A stretch of DNA of 64,000 nt from Streptomyces sp. DG2A-72 (GCF_030499575.1 NZ_JASTLC010000001.1:10068001-10132000), one strand, 5' to 3'; positions 42,319 through 51,313 are shown, numbered from the stretch's first letter. The notes: a model not told the origin generated them from the letters alone. Numbers and translations are program-made.

Positions 42319-43383
42319 GTGTTCTTCAGCGCGTACACCGTGGCGCTGCTGGTCTCCCTGCTCACCACCGGCGCGCTGTCCGGCGCCCCGTTCTTGTGGG
42401 CGCGTTGGCCCTGGAAGAGGCCTCGATGGCCGCCTTCGCCGTCGCCGACGGCACGGATGCGCTCATCGCCGCCCGTGTCCTGCAGGGACTTGCCACCGGC
42501 GCGGCCACCAGCGCGGCGGGCGCCGGGCTCGTCGATCTCGACGCGCCGACGCGTCCCGGCCGGGGTCCTCGTGGCCACGCTGCTCATCCGCTACGCACCC
42601 GGCCCGACCTCCACCGTGTATGTCGTGCTGATGCTCGTCTCACCGCGCAGGCCGTCGCCGCCGCGCTCTCCAGAGACAGCCCGCCCGCACGCCGGGGCCT
42701 GGCGCTCCCTGCGCCCGCGCGTCACCGTCTCACCCGTGTCCCGCCGCGCCCTTCTGCTCAGCGGCGGGGGCGTCGTCGCCGTATGGGCGCTGGGCGGTTT
42801 CTACTCGTCCCTCGGCCCGGCCTTCGTCCGCCTGCTGGCTCCCGACGCCCCGCGCGCGGCGGGCGGCATGGTCTTCTTCGCCCTGGCTCTGTCCGCGGCC
42901 CTCACGGTGTGGGCCACGCGCGGACTGCGACCCGTGACCGCCACGCTCCTCGGCCGCGCCGCGGTCCTGCCCGCCGTCGCCCTGACTCTGGCCGCCCTGC
43001 GGCTGATGTATCTGCCCGCCGTATTCACCGCGGCCGTGCTGGCCGGCGTCGCCTTCGGCGCGGTGTCGCAGGGCTCGCTGCGCATGGTTCTCGCCCCGGT
43101 CCCGCGGCCGGACCGGAGCACCACCCTGGCCGCGTACTACGTCCTCAGCCATGTGGCGATGAGCCTGCCAGCGGTGGGCGCGGGCCTCCTCACGGAGCGG
43201 TACGGGCTGCGGATCGCGGCCCATGTGTACGCCGCCCTCGTCGCCGTGCTCGCCACGGCCGCGGCGGTCGTCCTCGCCGTGGCGCCGCGCCGCGCGTCCG
43301 CGTTCGGCGCGCGGCTGCTCCTGGGTCAGGACCGGACGACACCGCGTGCACGGAGGGTGTCGCGCAGTGCCCGCAGAGCGTAG
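42319..43383 (+). pseudogene. MFS transporter with damaged N-terminal half
   Basis: The N-terminus starts FFSAYTVALLVSLLTTGALSG, then about 60 residues are lost and the frame changes to give AARVLQGLATGAATSAAGAGLVDL (the MFS helix 4 motif), then changes back to VLMLVSPRR. The second half is intact: ALLLSGGGVVAVWALGGFYSSLGPAFVRLL, LPAVALTLAALRLMYLPAVFTAAVLAGVAFGAVSQGSLRMVL, and so on to helix 12. Divergent from tetR. The lesions should abolish transport. Confidence 0.75.
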
Positions 43384-43898
43384 TAGCTGCGTGATTTGAC
43401 GGTGCCCGGTGGGATGCCGAGGTGTTCGGCGGCCTGTACGACGCTGTAGCCGCGGTAGTACGTCAGGGTGAGCACCTTGCGCTGGGCGGGGGTGAGCAGG
43501 CTGAGCGCGTCCAGCACGATCTGCGTGGTGAGCATGCGATCGATGGCATCGTCGACCGGCAGATCGAGATCCTCGATGGCCTGGGTCTCCGAGGGCCGGA
43601 TGAGCTGGGCGCGGTGGTGGTCGATGGCGAGGTTCCGCACGACGGTGAACAGCCAGGGACGGATGGACACCGGATCTGTGCCGGCGGAGGCGAAGTGCCG
43701 CCACGCGCGAGCGGTGGCTTCCTGCAGCAGGTCCTCCGCCTTGTGCCAGTCGCCGCCCAGCAGGCGGGCCGCGTAGCGCAGCAGCGGGGTGGCGTGGTGG
43801 TGGTAGAGGGCACGTACGAATTCCTCGCAGTCGTCGGACCGCGGAGGGCCGGGACTTGCACCGGGTATCGGTGTTCCGGCTTCCGGAGTCCGACTCAT
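43326..43898 (-). CDS. ECF RNA polymerase sigma factor
   Basis: A 190-residue ECF sigma factor. Region 2: DDCEEFVRALYHHHATPLLRYAARLLGGDWHKAEDLLQEATARAWRH and RPWLFTVVRNLAIDHHR; region 4: LLTPAQRKVLTLTYYRGYSVVQAAEHLGIPPGTVKSRSYYALRALRDTL. Complete. ATG 43898 follows AAAGGG; an ATG at 43919 is possible. It is 38 bases downstream of the FAD monooxygenase and so probably in its operon. A zinc-finger (HC2) protein at 47577 could be its anti-sigma factor. Overlaps the end of the MFS remnant. Confidence 0.9.
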   Translation of the reverse strand: MSRTPEAGTPIPGASPGPPRSDDCEEFVRALYHHHATPLLRYAARLLGGDWHKAEDLLQEATARAWRHFASAGTDPVSIRPWLFTVVRNLAIDHHRAQLIRPSETQAIEDLDLPVDDAIDRMLTTQIVLDALSLLTPAQRKVLTLTYYRGYSVVQAAEHLGIPPGTVKSRSYYALRALRDTLRARGVVRS

Positions 43899-43936
43899 GT
43901 TCTGAGACCCTTTGCTCATCAGTGGACCAGTCCTCC

Positions 43937-45253
43937 TCATACGCCGGTGCCGCTTCGCGCGAGCGTCTCCACGAGCTGGGCGCGGGACGGGCCTGTCCGA
44001 GTGGAGGAGGCGGCGTCGGCCGCCACCGCGGAGAACCGGGCCAGCAGATCGCGGGCGAGACCCGCGGGTTTCGTGTCCGGTCCGGGCGGCGCCCCGGATA
44101 CGGCAGCCGCCCCGGGAAGGCCCCGCCGGCTCCCCGGGCGGTCCGAAAACCAGCCGTCTCCTGCCTGTAGTCCCTCCTCCCACTCGGTGATCCGGTGGTG
44201 GAGCGGCGCCAGCAGATCCTCGGTGAGGCGGTCGAACCGTACGGCGACCTCCTCCGGGCCGCCCTGCCGCACGGCGTCCCTCAGCAGGACGGCGTGCAGC
44301 AGTCCCATCGACGGCCCCAGACCGAGCAGGGGATTGGTCGCGGCCCATGCGTCGCCGACGCTCGCCGTTCCGGTCGCCACCGGGCGGCCACGCAGGACGA
44401 AACGCCGGTAGCAGCTCTCCAGGCGGGAGGTGACCCACACACCGGGAAGAGGGCTTCCGCCGAGGCGCGGCAGCAGCGGCGCGTACAGCCCGGCCGCCCG
44501 GTTCCACGCGGACGGTCCAGCGAGCAGGTACAGCTCCAGGTCTTCGTCGCCGATGCACAGCGTCATCGACCACTGCCCGTGGCCTGCGGACAGCACACCG
44601 ACGGAAACGCCGTCGAAGTGGTGAAGAGACCACCTCGCCCGTCCGGCAGAGGTCTCGGCCGAACCGAAATGGCGGGTGTAGAACCGAAAGCCGGTGTCCT
44701 GGCGTTCCTCGTGCGGTCGGGGCGCGCCCACCTCGCTCAGCAGCCTGACCATCCGAGACTCGCGGCCGGCCGCGTCGACGACCAGATCGGCGAGCACGGC
44801 CTTGCCCGTGTCCGTCAGGACCCCTTGGATGTGCGGCCTGCCGGGGATACGTTCCGTGCCGGTCGTCAGCAGGGCGGCGACACCGACTCCGCGTTCGGTC
44901 CTGACGCCCCGCGTACGCGACAACTCCTCGCTCAGCATCGACGAGACGACCGTGCGGTGCGCGACCAAGTCCGTTCCCCCCTCGATGACGGTGCTCGCCG
45001 ATGCGAGTTTCCGGGCGATGCCGGGCAGCTCGCGGGACACCATGCGCATGGCTCCGGGAAGCATCAGAAGAGGGGGTTCTCTGGTCGCGCGCAGCCGGTC
45101 GGACACGGTCGGGAGCTGCCCTCGGGTGCCCGGATCCGCCGACGGGGGAGGGACAGGCCGCTGGTCCAGAACCGTTACCTGATGGCCCCCCGCCGCCAGC
45201 AACAGGGCGACCACCGCGCCCACCGGACCCGCACCGCACACCACGACATGCAT
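43937..45253 (-). CDS. FAD-dependent monooxygenase/oxidoreductase, copy 2
   Basis: A 438-residue paralogue of the gene at 35731: MHVVVCGAGPVGAVVALLLAAGGHQVTVLDQRP, LVVDAAGRESRMVRLL, and GTASVGDAWAATNPLLGLGPSMGLLHAVLL for FAD ribityl binding. Middle segments such as TGFRFYTRHFGSAE correspond to AGFRYYTRYFRADE in copy 1. It lacks the C-terminal tandem duplication. ATG 45253 follows AGGG. The 30-bp element lies 47 bases upstream, and an ECF sigma factor follows, giving the same layout as copy 1 but in inverse orientation. Confidence 0.88.
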   Translation of the reverse strand: MHVVVCGAGPVGAVVALLLAAGGHQVTVLDQRPVPPPSADPGTRGQLPTVSDRLRATREPPLLMLPGAMRMVSRELPGIARKLASASTVIEGGTDLVAHRTVVSSMLSEELSRTRGVRTERGVGVAALLTTGTERIPGRPHIQGVLTDTGKAVLADLVVDAAGRESRMVRLLSEVGAPRPHEERQDTGFRFYTRHFGSAETSAGRARWSLHHFDGVSVGVLSAGHGQWSMTLCIGDEDLELYLLAGPSAWNRAAGLYAPLLPRLGGSPLPGVWVTSRLESCYRRFVLRGRPVATGTASVGDAWAATNPLLGLGPSMGLLHAVLLRDAVRQGGPEEVAVRFDRLTEDLLAPLHHRITEWEEGLQAGDGWFSDRPGSRRGLPGAAAVSGAPPGPDTKPAGLARDLLARFSAVAADAASSTRTGPSRAQLVETLARSGTGV

Positions 45254-45300
45254 CACACAGCCCTCCGTCGATCTGGACGGTGTGAGCATGTCGGCTTCCG

Positions 45301-45330
45301 CTGCTCACTTCCCAGACCGGTTTCCTGCTC
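45301..45330 (-). promoter_or_regulatory. 30-bp element shared by two FAD-monooxygenase promoters, copy 2
   Basis: Minus-strand GAGCAGGAAACCGGTCTGG...GTGAGCAG, 28 of 30 bases as at 35657-35686, with the two differences next to each other in the middle. The flanking bases are not conserved, so the element itself is selected or recently copied. Confidence 0.7.
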
Positions 45331-45503
45331 AAACGCGGCCCGCCGGTGAGCGCGTCGTTCGTCGTGCGCGGTTCATCGACGGCCCGGGCGTGCCGACCGG
45401 TCCCCTCGTGGCGAGTGCCGCCGCGACTTCCGGGGGCGCGAACAGCAGGATGGGTGGTCCCGCTCCGATCCGCAGACATGGCAGTCCGTGCATGTTTGCA
45501 CCG

Positions 45504-46820
45504 TCATGGTGCGACCTGCCGGGTGGCGGTACCGCCCGCCGTTCGGGAGGCGGCGAGCAGGACGGCGCCCAGTTGCACCGCGACCAGCCTGCGGATCTCG
45601 ATCGCGGGCCCCGGGGACTCGGCCTCGGCTTCCCGGAACCAGCGGTCGAACCGCTCTGTGAGCAGGCGGTGTTGTGCTCGGATGGCCGGTGTCGGGTTGC
45701 CCGCGGCGATCTCGGCGTCGAGCATGCGCAGGAACACCCCGAGCAGGCGGAGCCGCAGCAGATGCACCGCCTGACGGCTGTCGAACTCCTCGGCGAGCGT
45801 GGCCGGCCGGTCGAGGCCGGCCGGCACTTCTGCCCGTTCGGCGAGCCTGCGCAAGGTCTCCAGCGTGCTCTCGGTGGAGCGGCGGAACGGCGACCGCACG
45901 GTGAGGTCGTCCGAGACGGCTCGCAGGGCCGCCTGGAGCGTCTCGATCAGCTCGCGCCGGGCGGTCGCCCCGGCGGTGGCGATCTCCTGGTGGGTGCGGC
46001 CGGATCCGGTCCGGTCGGACACACGCGCGTCGGCCCAGTAGGGCACCTCGGTCACCAGGTGGAGCGCACCGAACCGGGCCGCGTAGTCGGCGCTGCTGCC
46101 GCCCGCCCCGAACGCGGCGGCCACCTGCGCTCCATTCGGAGTGGTGTGGACGGCCGGGGCGATCGGTTTCGAGCCGGGCAGTTCCGGCTCGCCGTGATGC
46201 AGTGGGAGGCCTTGCAGGCCGGGCAGTTCGGCCAGTTGCTCGGCGAGCGGAGCATCGTCGCGGTTCAGGTAGAAGTACGCCCCCTGGTACTCCCCGTTGT
46301 GCAGGGAGCAGACCAGGGACGGTTCAACCTCGTCCATGAGCCGCATCAGGGCCGCCGTCTCCGGCAGGGTGCGGTCGAAGTGGTAGTCCTCGTCGATCAG
46401 CGGGAAGGTCCACTCGACCTGGTCGGGCAGATCGGGACGGTAGAAGTGCTCGACGTAGGCGCGGCGGTCGCCGGGACGGCCGTACCAGCCCTCGTTGAGC
46501 CTGGCGCCGTCCGGGTCGGCGCACGGCAGGAAGTGCCAGCGATGGCCCAGTTCGGCCCGCAGCGCGGCGTCCTCGCACAGCAGCTCGATCAGGGCGCTGA
46601 CGGTGAGGGTCCCGACCGGCTCGTTGGGATGCGGTCCACCGATGACGACCGCGTCCGCGGGCCCGTCGCCGACGGTCAGCACGCGCAGCGGCTCGCCGAG
46701 GCGCGAGGTCCCGACGCGCCGCAGTCGCACCAGGCCGGGGTGGGCGGCGGCCACCGCGTCGAGTTCGGCGTGCATGACGTCGACGGACGGGAACACCGCA
46801 TAGCCGGGCACCCGCCTCAT
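45504..46820 (-). CDS. M14-family zinc carboxypeptidase-like protein
   Basis: A 438-residue protein with the M14 zinc motif IGGPHPNEPVGT (HxxE, near 65), a later CSLHNGEYQGAYFY (third His ligand region), and a catalytic-Glu candidate in LVTEVPYW. A helical C-terminal region of about 150 residues follows. No signal peptide, so it is probably cytoplasmic. The start at 46820 is chosen for GGAGAG; ATG 46838 would lie inside the operator at 46836-46867. The gene is divergent from a tetR gene and presumably repressed by it. Confidence 0.85.
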   Translation of the reverse strand: MRRVPGYAVFPSVDVMHAELDAVAAAHPGLVRLRRVGTSRLGEPLRVLTVGDGPADAVVIGGPHPNEPVGTLTVSALIELLCEDAALRAELGHRWHFLPCADPDGARLNEGWYGRPGDRRAYVEHFYRPDLPDQVEWTFPLIDEDYHFDRTLPETAALMRLMDEVEPSLVCSLHNGEYQGAYFYLNRDDAPLAEQLAELPGLQGLPLHHGEPELPGSKPIAPAVHTTPNGAQVAAAFGAGGSSADYAARFGALHLVTEVPYWADARVSDRTGSGRTHQEIATAGATARRELIETLQAALRAVSDDLTVRSPFRRSTESTLETLRRLAERAEVPAGLDRPATLAEEFDSRQAVHLLRLRLLGVFLRMLDAEIAAGNPTPAIRAQHRLLTERFDRWFREAEAESPGPAIEIRRLVAVQLGAVLLAASRTAGGTATRQVAP

Positions 46821-46835
46821 GTACTCTCCAACATT

Positions 46836-46867
46836 CATAATCAGATTACTGTAATAATGAGATTATG
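46836..46867. promoter_or_regulatory. nested dyad operator in divergent promoter
   Basis: Outer arms CATAATC (46836-46842) and GATTATG (46861-46867), with an inner palindrome ATTACTGTAAT (46845-46855). The block is strikingly AT-rich for this genome and touches the start codon of tetR (46865). Confidence 0.72.
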
Positions 46868-47479
46868 AGAATGACAAGGGTCGAGACCAAGGAACGCAAT
46901 CGCCGCGCCCTGCTCGACGCAGCGCGCCAGGCCGTGGCCAGGGACGGCCACCGCGCCCGGCTCGACGAGATCGCCGAACAGGCCGGCCTGACCACCGGCG
47001 CCGTCTACTCGCTGTTCGGCAGCAAGAACGGCCTGATGACCGCACTGGTCACCGACTACCTCGGTCCGCACTACGAAGGCATGGAGCAGGCCGCCCCCGT
47101 CGCACTCGACCTGGTGGCGGCGGTCGATGCCTTCGCCCGCTACTACCGGCGCGTGTGCGACGATCCCGACGCTTTGCGGCACCTGTCGTTCGAGATCAGC
47201 CTGCAGGACATGGCGTTGCGCGACCCCGAACTGCAGGCCAGGCTCGCCGCGTCCATCCAGGCCCACGAGGAACGCCTGGCGGCGCTGTTCGCCGGCAGAT
47301 CGCACCATGGAGCCACGGTGACGCCACAGCAGGCGCGGCGCCTGGCCACCGCGCTCAGAGCACTCCTCGTCGGCCTCAGCCAGGGAGTCGTCCTCGGCCC
47401 GGAAGAAGCGGCTCCGGAGTCGTACTTCGCCGATACCGCCCGCGCCCTGACCGCACCGGAGGTACTCGGGCCGCCCTGA
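46865..47479 (+). CDS. TetR-family regulator
   Basis: A 204-residue TetR protein: RVETKERNRRALLDAARQAVARDGHRARLDEIAEQAGLTTGAVYSLFGSKNGLMTALV, with the HTH LDEIAEQAGLTTGAVYSLFG. The C-terminal domain is of the common type (LRALLVGLSQGVVLGPE). The start may be ATG 46865 or 46871. Its promoter holds the nested dyad, so autorepression with the M14 peptidase gene is likely. Confidence 0.88.
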   Translation: MRMTRVETKERNRRALLDAARQAVARDGHRARLDEIAEQAGLTTGAVYSLFGSKNGLMTALVTDYLGPHYEGMEQAAPVALDLVAAVDAFARYYRRVCDDPDALRHLSFEISLQDMALRDPELQARLAASIQAHEERLAALFAGRSHHGATVTPQQARRLATALRALLVGLSQGVVLGPEEAAPESYFADTARALTAPEVLGPP

Positions 47480-47576
47480 TCCCCACGGGGCATGACGTGG
47501 TCTGACGGGGCATCCGCCTGGAGGTGAGACCCCGGCCGCGCGGCTTTCGGGAAACCGGCTGCCCGGCGCGTACGCG

Positions 47577-47822
47577 TCAGTCCCGGTCCGCCGCCGCACG
47601 GCGCGCGGCCTCGATGGCCCGCGCGGGGTCGGGTGTCGGCACGCCGTCCAGTTCGTACGGCATCACGGTGTCGAGCAGCGGGAGCACGCCGAGAAGTTCC
47701 TCCCGCTCGCAACGGCACGACGAGCACTGGTCGAGGTGCGCCCGCAGGCCGTCGCGCTCCGCCCGTTCGAGGATGCCGAGCACCTGCGCGGTGAGGGCGA
47801 TACGGGCGTGCTCGCAATCCAC
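47577..47822 (-). CDS. zinc-finger (HC2) anti-sigma-like protein
   Basis: An 81-residue protein: MDCEHARIALTAQVLGILERAERDGLRAHLDQCSSCRCEREEL. The HxxxCxxC motif (HLDQCSSC) with Cys3/His5 is the zinc anti-sigma (ZAS) pattern. It has no membrane segment, so it would be a soluble anti-sigma factor. The nearest intact ECF sigma gene is at 43326, 3.7 kb away; pairing is only an inference. Confidence 0.75.
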   Translation of the reverse strand: MDCEHARIALTAQVLGILERAERDGLRAHLDQCSSCRCEREELLGVLPLLDTVMPYELDGVPTPDPARAIEAARRAAADRD

Positions 47823-47972
47823 AGGACCCTCCGAGACCGATCGGACCGACCATCGGCGTCACGGCCGGTACGGCGGCATTCCGCCGACCGGTGACGCCGG
47901 AGTCCTTCCTACCCCATGGGCCGCCGGCACGGCAGACCCCGTCACGGGGCGGACCGCGCCCCGCGACTCCCC

Positions 47973-48497
47973 TCAAGAAGCCGTAGTCCTCCAGGGCGAC
48001 ACCGATGGTCCGGCCGGCCGGGATCCCGCCCGCACGCCCGGGCGCCCGGCCAGGTCGTGCAGGGAACGGACGAGGGCGTCGTACTGCTCCGGCGAGTAAT
48101 GGAGTTCCCGCCGGGCCGACTCCGCGACGCGACGCGCTCGCTCCCGCAGGGCGTCCCCCGTCTCCGTGATGGACACCTCGAGCTGGCGTCCATCGCTCTG
48201 GTTGCGCCGTCTGTCGACGATTCCCGCGTCTTCCAGGCGCTTCAGGAGAGGGGACAGGGTGCCGGAGTCCAGACTGAGCACCTTGCCCAGGTCCTTGACG
48301 GTGACCGGGCCCCGCTCCCACAGCACGAGCATGACCAGGTACTGCGGATACGTGAGTCCGAGCTCGGCCAGGAGCGGACGATAGTGGCCGACCGACGCCC
48401 GCGCCGCGACGTACAGGGCGAAGCAGAGCTCGTCCTGGAGCGGCGCGCTCGCGGAGAGGCGGCCCTCATGGGCCGCCGGTGTCCGGGGCAGTGCCAT
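47973..48497 (-). CDS. OhrR-like MarR-family redox regulator
   Basis: A 174-residue MarR protein with the OhrR signature LQDELCFALYVAARASVGHYRPLLAELGLTYPQYLVMLVLWE. The reactive Cys in DELCFALY is the peroxide-sensing residue of OhrR. HTH: VKDLGKVLSLDSGTLSPLLKRLEDAG, wing RRRNQSDGRQLEVS. An ohr gene, the usual partner, is not next to it. The catalase-like gene at 51607 is a possible oxidative-stress target. The C-terminal 25 residues look unrelated to the family. Confidence 0.85.
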   Translation of the reverse strand: MALPRTPAAHEGRLSASAPLQDELCFALYVAARASVGHYRPLLAELGLTYPQYLVMLVLWERGPVTVKDLGKVLSLDSGTLSPLLKRLEDAGIVDRRRNQSDGRQLEVSITETGDALRERARRVAESARRELHYSPEQYDALVRSLHDLAGRPGVRAGSRPAGPSVSPWRTTAS

Positions 48498-48509
48498 GAG
48501 CGTGGTGCC

Positions 48510-48917
48510 TCCCTCTGCCGTTGCCGGGCCCCACGGTCGCGGGGCCGCACGGTTCTACGACACGGGTCACGGATCGGTTCAACTCGGTCCGGCACCGGCC
48601 CTCGCGGTCGTAGGGCCTTGCGTTGGCCTGCTGCTTGATGAGCAGCGCGCGGCATTCCTCGATCGGGTCGTCGAACTGCGGTGATCCGAGCTGCCACCGC
48701 CGGAGGTCGACGACCACCGTCGAGCCCACGGTGCAGTTGACCTTGCCCTGGGTGTTCCGAGGACCGCGTTCACCTCGCGTGCGGCCTTCGTCAGCGACAG
48801 GTCCAGGGAATCCTCGACCTGTACCCGGTACCGGCGGGGCGTGCCGTCCCCGACGGGCCCGAGGCTGTCACGCACGGTGGCGCTCTCCTCCGCCACGGCA
48901 GGACCCTTCAGGTCCAC
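48510..48917 (-). pseudogene. frameshifted gene of unknown function
   Basis: One frame reads PRRYRVQVEDSLDLSLTKAAREVNAVLGTPR and, after a shift near 48740, another reads GSTVVVDLRRWQLGSPQFDDPIEECRALLIKQQANARPYDREGRCRTELNRSVTRVVEPCG. The two appear to be parts of one exported-type protein, but I do not know the family. No good start is visible upstream to 48990. Apart from this, 48498-49074 is empty. Confidence 0.4.
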
Positions 48918-49074
48918 GCCGTCCTTCTGCCGTTGCGGCAGACAGCCGTAGGCCGGCGCGGCGGCGCTCGTCCTGACTTCTGGTTACGCGGCGTTGCAAC
49001 GCAGAGAATGGGTGCCTGGTTCACCCACCGGTCGAAAACGTGGCTGCGCGGGGCCACGGCTGCGCGGTGAACTG

Positions 49075-51246
49075 TCATCGGCCGCGGACCGTGAATCTCA
49101 CCGAGTACGAGCTTGACGGCGTACGCGTTTGCGATCGGGGGAGAGCCGTCGCGCACGTACGCCGGAACCGGCTGTCAGGCCGGCTCCCGCTCCCGTCCCC
49201 GGCCGGCCCGGACGGCAGCGCGGTGCCCCGGAGCTCGTGGTGCCACAGCAGGTCACTCATCCGCTCCAGCGCGGAGGTGAGATGCCGCCGGTACGTGCTG
49301 AAGGGCAGCCCGAGCAGTTCCGCCGCTGCCTCCTGGGTGGGCGCGCCCCGGAAGTAGGTGGCGGTCACCGCACGATGGCGCTTCTCGCCGCTCCGTTCGC
49401 CGAGCAGGCCCTCGGCGGCGGACGCCAGAACCTCGGACAGGCCGCGCCCGCTCTCGATGACCAGGCGGCTGTGGTTGAGCGGATTGCCGGCGAGCGCCGC
49501 CGGTTTGCGCAGCGTACGCAGTGCTTCCCGGACCGCCGCGTCGAACTCGGGCCGTGACAGTACGACCAGCCCGCCGTCCGCCGACGACGGCGAAGGGGGC
49601 ATGGCTGCGCCCGACAGCATCGCGGTGCTTTTCTCCTGCAGCCAGGCGTCTGCCGGCTGCGCGCGCCAGTCGTGCGCGAACAGTGCGTAGCGGTGGTCGC
49701 CGACCGCGGGCCGTTCGTCGGCGGGCAGCATGTTGAGGTCCCGCAGATAGTCGTTCCAGGATCCGTTGTCCTGGAACACGGCGTACGACCAGGTGAGCCG
49801 GTCGGCCCGGACATATTCCGCGGTGGCACGCCACTGCATGAACGTCATCGGCGCCGACGGGCGCTGGTACTCCTCGGGATACACCGAGAAGCGGGCCAGT
49901 GCCAGGTGCTCGCCCGGTCTGAGCGGCCCGTTCGCCCGCGCGTGCCGCCAGGCCGCGGCGACCACCGGATCGACGTCCAGGCCTTCCGGCTCCTCGATGC
50001 GCAGCCAGGCCGAGAACGCGAGGACCTCACCGGTCCGGTTCGACCGGTACACGCGGAACGCCTCGGGCCGCCGGTCCAGCCAGAAGGCGGCGACTGCCGC
50101 GGACTGTTCGCCCTCGGCCTTGCGCGCCAGCTCCAGCACGCGCTCGCGATGGGCCGGAGTGTACGGCTGGTCCTCGACCAGGCCCACCTCGCGCCAGCCG
50201 TTGAACTCCGACATGTGGCCGTCACTGCGGTAGAGGTAGGTCAGCGCGCCGGTGGCCTGAAGTATCCGGGACTCGGGCGCGGAGCTGAGCCGATCGAGGA
50301 AGTACCGGCGCATCTGCCCGTGCATCGCGGCGAACCCGTCCGGGTCCCGCCACCGCAGGTCCGCCTCCAGCGACTCCCGTACGACGTCGTGCGGAAAAAG
50401 CCCGGCGGCCGACGTCTCGACGTACGGCTGGACGCGCAGCCAGGAGAACAACTCCGGCGCGTCGTCGCCCATGAGAGCCCGCAACAGGGACTCGGAGGTG
50501 ACGTACGCATGGGCGCAGATCTCGAGCGCCCGGCGGTGCAGGGGGCTCGGCGTGTCCCCGATGAGCAGGGGCAGGAGGAAGGCGACGGCGTCCTGATCGG
50601 GCCGCCAACTGGGCGCGGAGGCCCCGTCCTTCACCGCGAGGGCGGCGGCCAGGGCGAGCGCGAGCGGGTTGCCGCCGGTGAACGACAGCAGCGTGGTGTG
50701 GACTTGGGACGGTACCCCCCGCGCGGTGAGGAACGCGGCGGCGTCCTCGGGCGCCAGGTTCCGCAGGGACGTCACCTGCAACAGGCCGTCCCAGCCGGGA
50801 TCGGCGGCCCAGCGCGGATCGGGGGCGGCGCGCCCCGCCACGACCACGATCGCGCCGGCGGGCAGCTGCGGCAGGAAGCGTTCCCACAGCCAGCCCTCGA
50901 GTCCCTGGCACTTCTCGAAGGTGTCCACGAGCAGCACCACTCCCGGAGCCCGCACTTCCGGCCCGGCCGCCTCCGCGAAGCCCTCCGGCGTCGGGGCGGC
51001 GGTCCTGCCGTCCACGTCGACGACCGTACGGCCCGCCAGGCGGGCCTCTCTGGCGAGCCGGCGCAACAGCGTCGACTTGCCGATACCGCCCGGGCCGTGC
51101 AGGTAGTGGATGGGGCAGGCGCCCGCGTGGCCCGCCAACGCGGCCTTGAACAGCGAGAGTTCCGCGTGGCGCCCGACGAAGGCACGGTCCCGGCCGGCGG
51201 TCAGGCTGTCGTCGATGACACCTTCGCCCCTGCTCATCGATTCCAT
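49075..51246 (-). CDS. large STAND/AAA-type ATPase regulator with C-terminal HTH-like domain
   Basis: A 723-residue protein. N-terminal ATPase (about 20-300): FVGRHAELSLFKAAL, Walker A LHGPGGIGKSTLLRRLA, Walker B GVVLLVDTFEKCQGLEGW, then VTSLRNLAPEDAAAFL and a winged-helix part. The middle (300-480) is helical. The last 240 residues form a conserved domain (RPGEHLALARFSVYPEEYQRPSAP...) ending in GAPTQEAAAELLGLPFSTYRRHLTSALERM, likely a DNA-binding HTH. This domain recurs alone at 40825. The last 50 residues are low complexity, so a read-through of the original stop is possible. ATG 51246 follows GGGGGAG. Confidence 0.82.
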   Translation of the reverse strand: MESMSRGEGVIDDSLTAGRDRAFVGRHAELSLFKAALAGHAGACPIHYLHGPGGIGKSTLLRRLAREARLAGRTVVDVDGRTAAPTPEGFAEAAGPEVRAPGVVLLVDTFEKCQGLEGWLWERFLPQLPAGAIVVVAGRAAPDPRWAADPGWDGLLQVTSLRNLAPEDAAAFLTARGVPSQVHTTLLSFTGGNPLALALAAALAVKDGASAPSWRPDQDAVAFLLPLLIGDTPSPLHRRALEICAHAYVTSESLLRALMGDDAPELFSWLRVQPYVETSAAGLFPHDVVRESLEADLRWRDPDGFAAMHGQMRRYFLDRLSSAPESRILQATGALTYLYRSDGHMSEFNGWREVGLVEDQPYTPAHRERVLELARKAEGEQSAAVAAFWLDRRPEAFRVYRSNRTGEVLAFSAWLRIEEPEGLDVDPVVAAAWRHARANGPLRPGEHLALARFSVYPEEYQRPSAPMTFMQWRATAEYVRADRLTWSYAVFQDNGSWNDYLRDLNMLPADERPAVGDHRYALFAHDWRAQPADAWLQEKSTAMLSGAAMPPSPSSADGGLVVLSRPEFDAAVREALRTLRKPAALAGNPLNHSRLVIESGRGLSEVLASAAEGLLGERSGEKRHRAVTATYFRGAPTQEAAAELLGLPFSTYRRHLTSALERMSDLLWHHELRGTALPSGPAGDGSGSRPDSRFRRTCATALPRSQTRTPSSSYSVRFTVRGR

Positions 51247-51284
51247 GATCTCCCCCCCGGCGAGCACTCCGCCCCAGGTTACGG

Positions 51285-51313
51285 CGTGCCTGTCCATGCC
51301 ATGGACAGGCACG
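51285..51313. promoter_or_regulatory. perfect 29-bp palindrome upstream of the ATPase regulator
   Basis: CGTGCCTGTCCATG and its exact complement around a single central base, 39 bases upstream of ATG 51246. Perfect 14-bp arms with 1-bp centre suggest a dimer or tetramer operator, perhaps for autoregulation. 51314-51606 shows no gene. Confidence 0.75.

Noticed and set aside
43920..45479. Sigma factor as a 717-residue fusion protein
   Set aside because: The extension only reads through the FAD gene in another frame. Family length and AAAGGG place the start at 43898.
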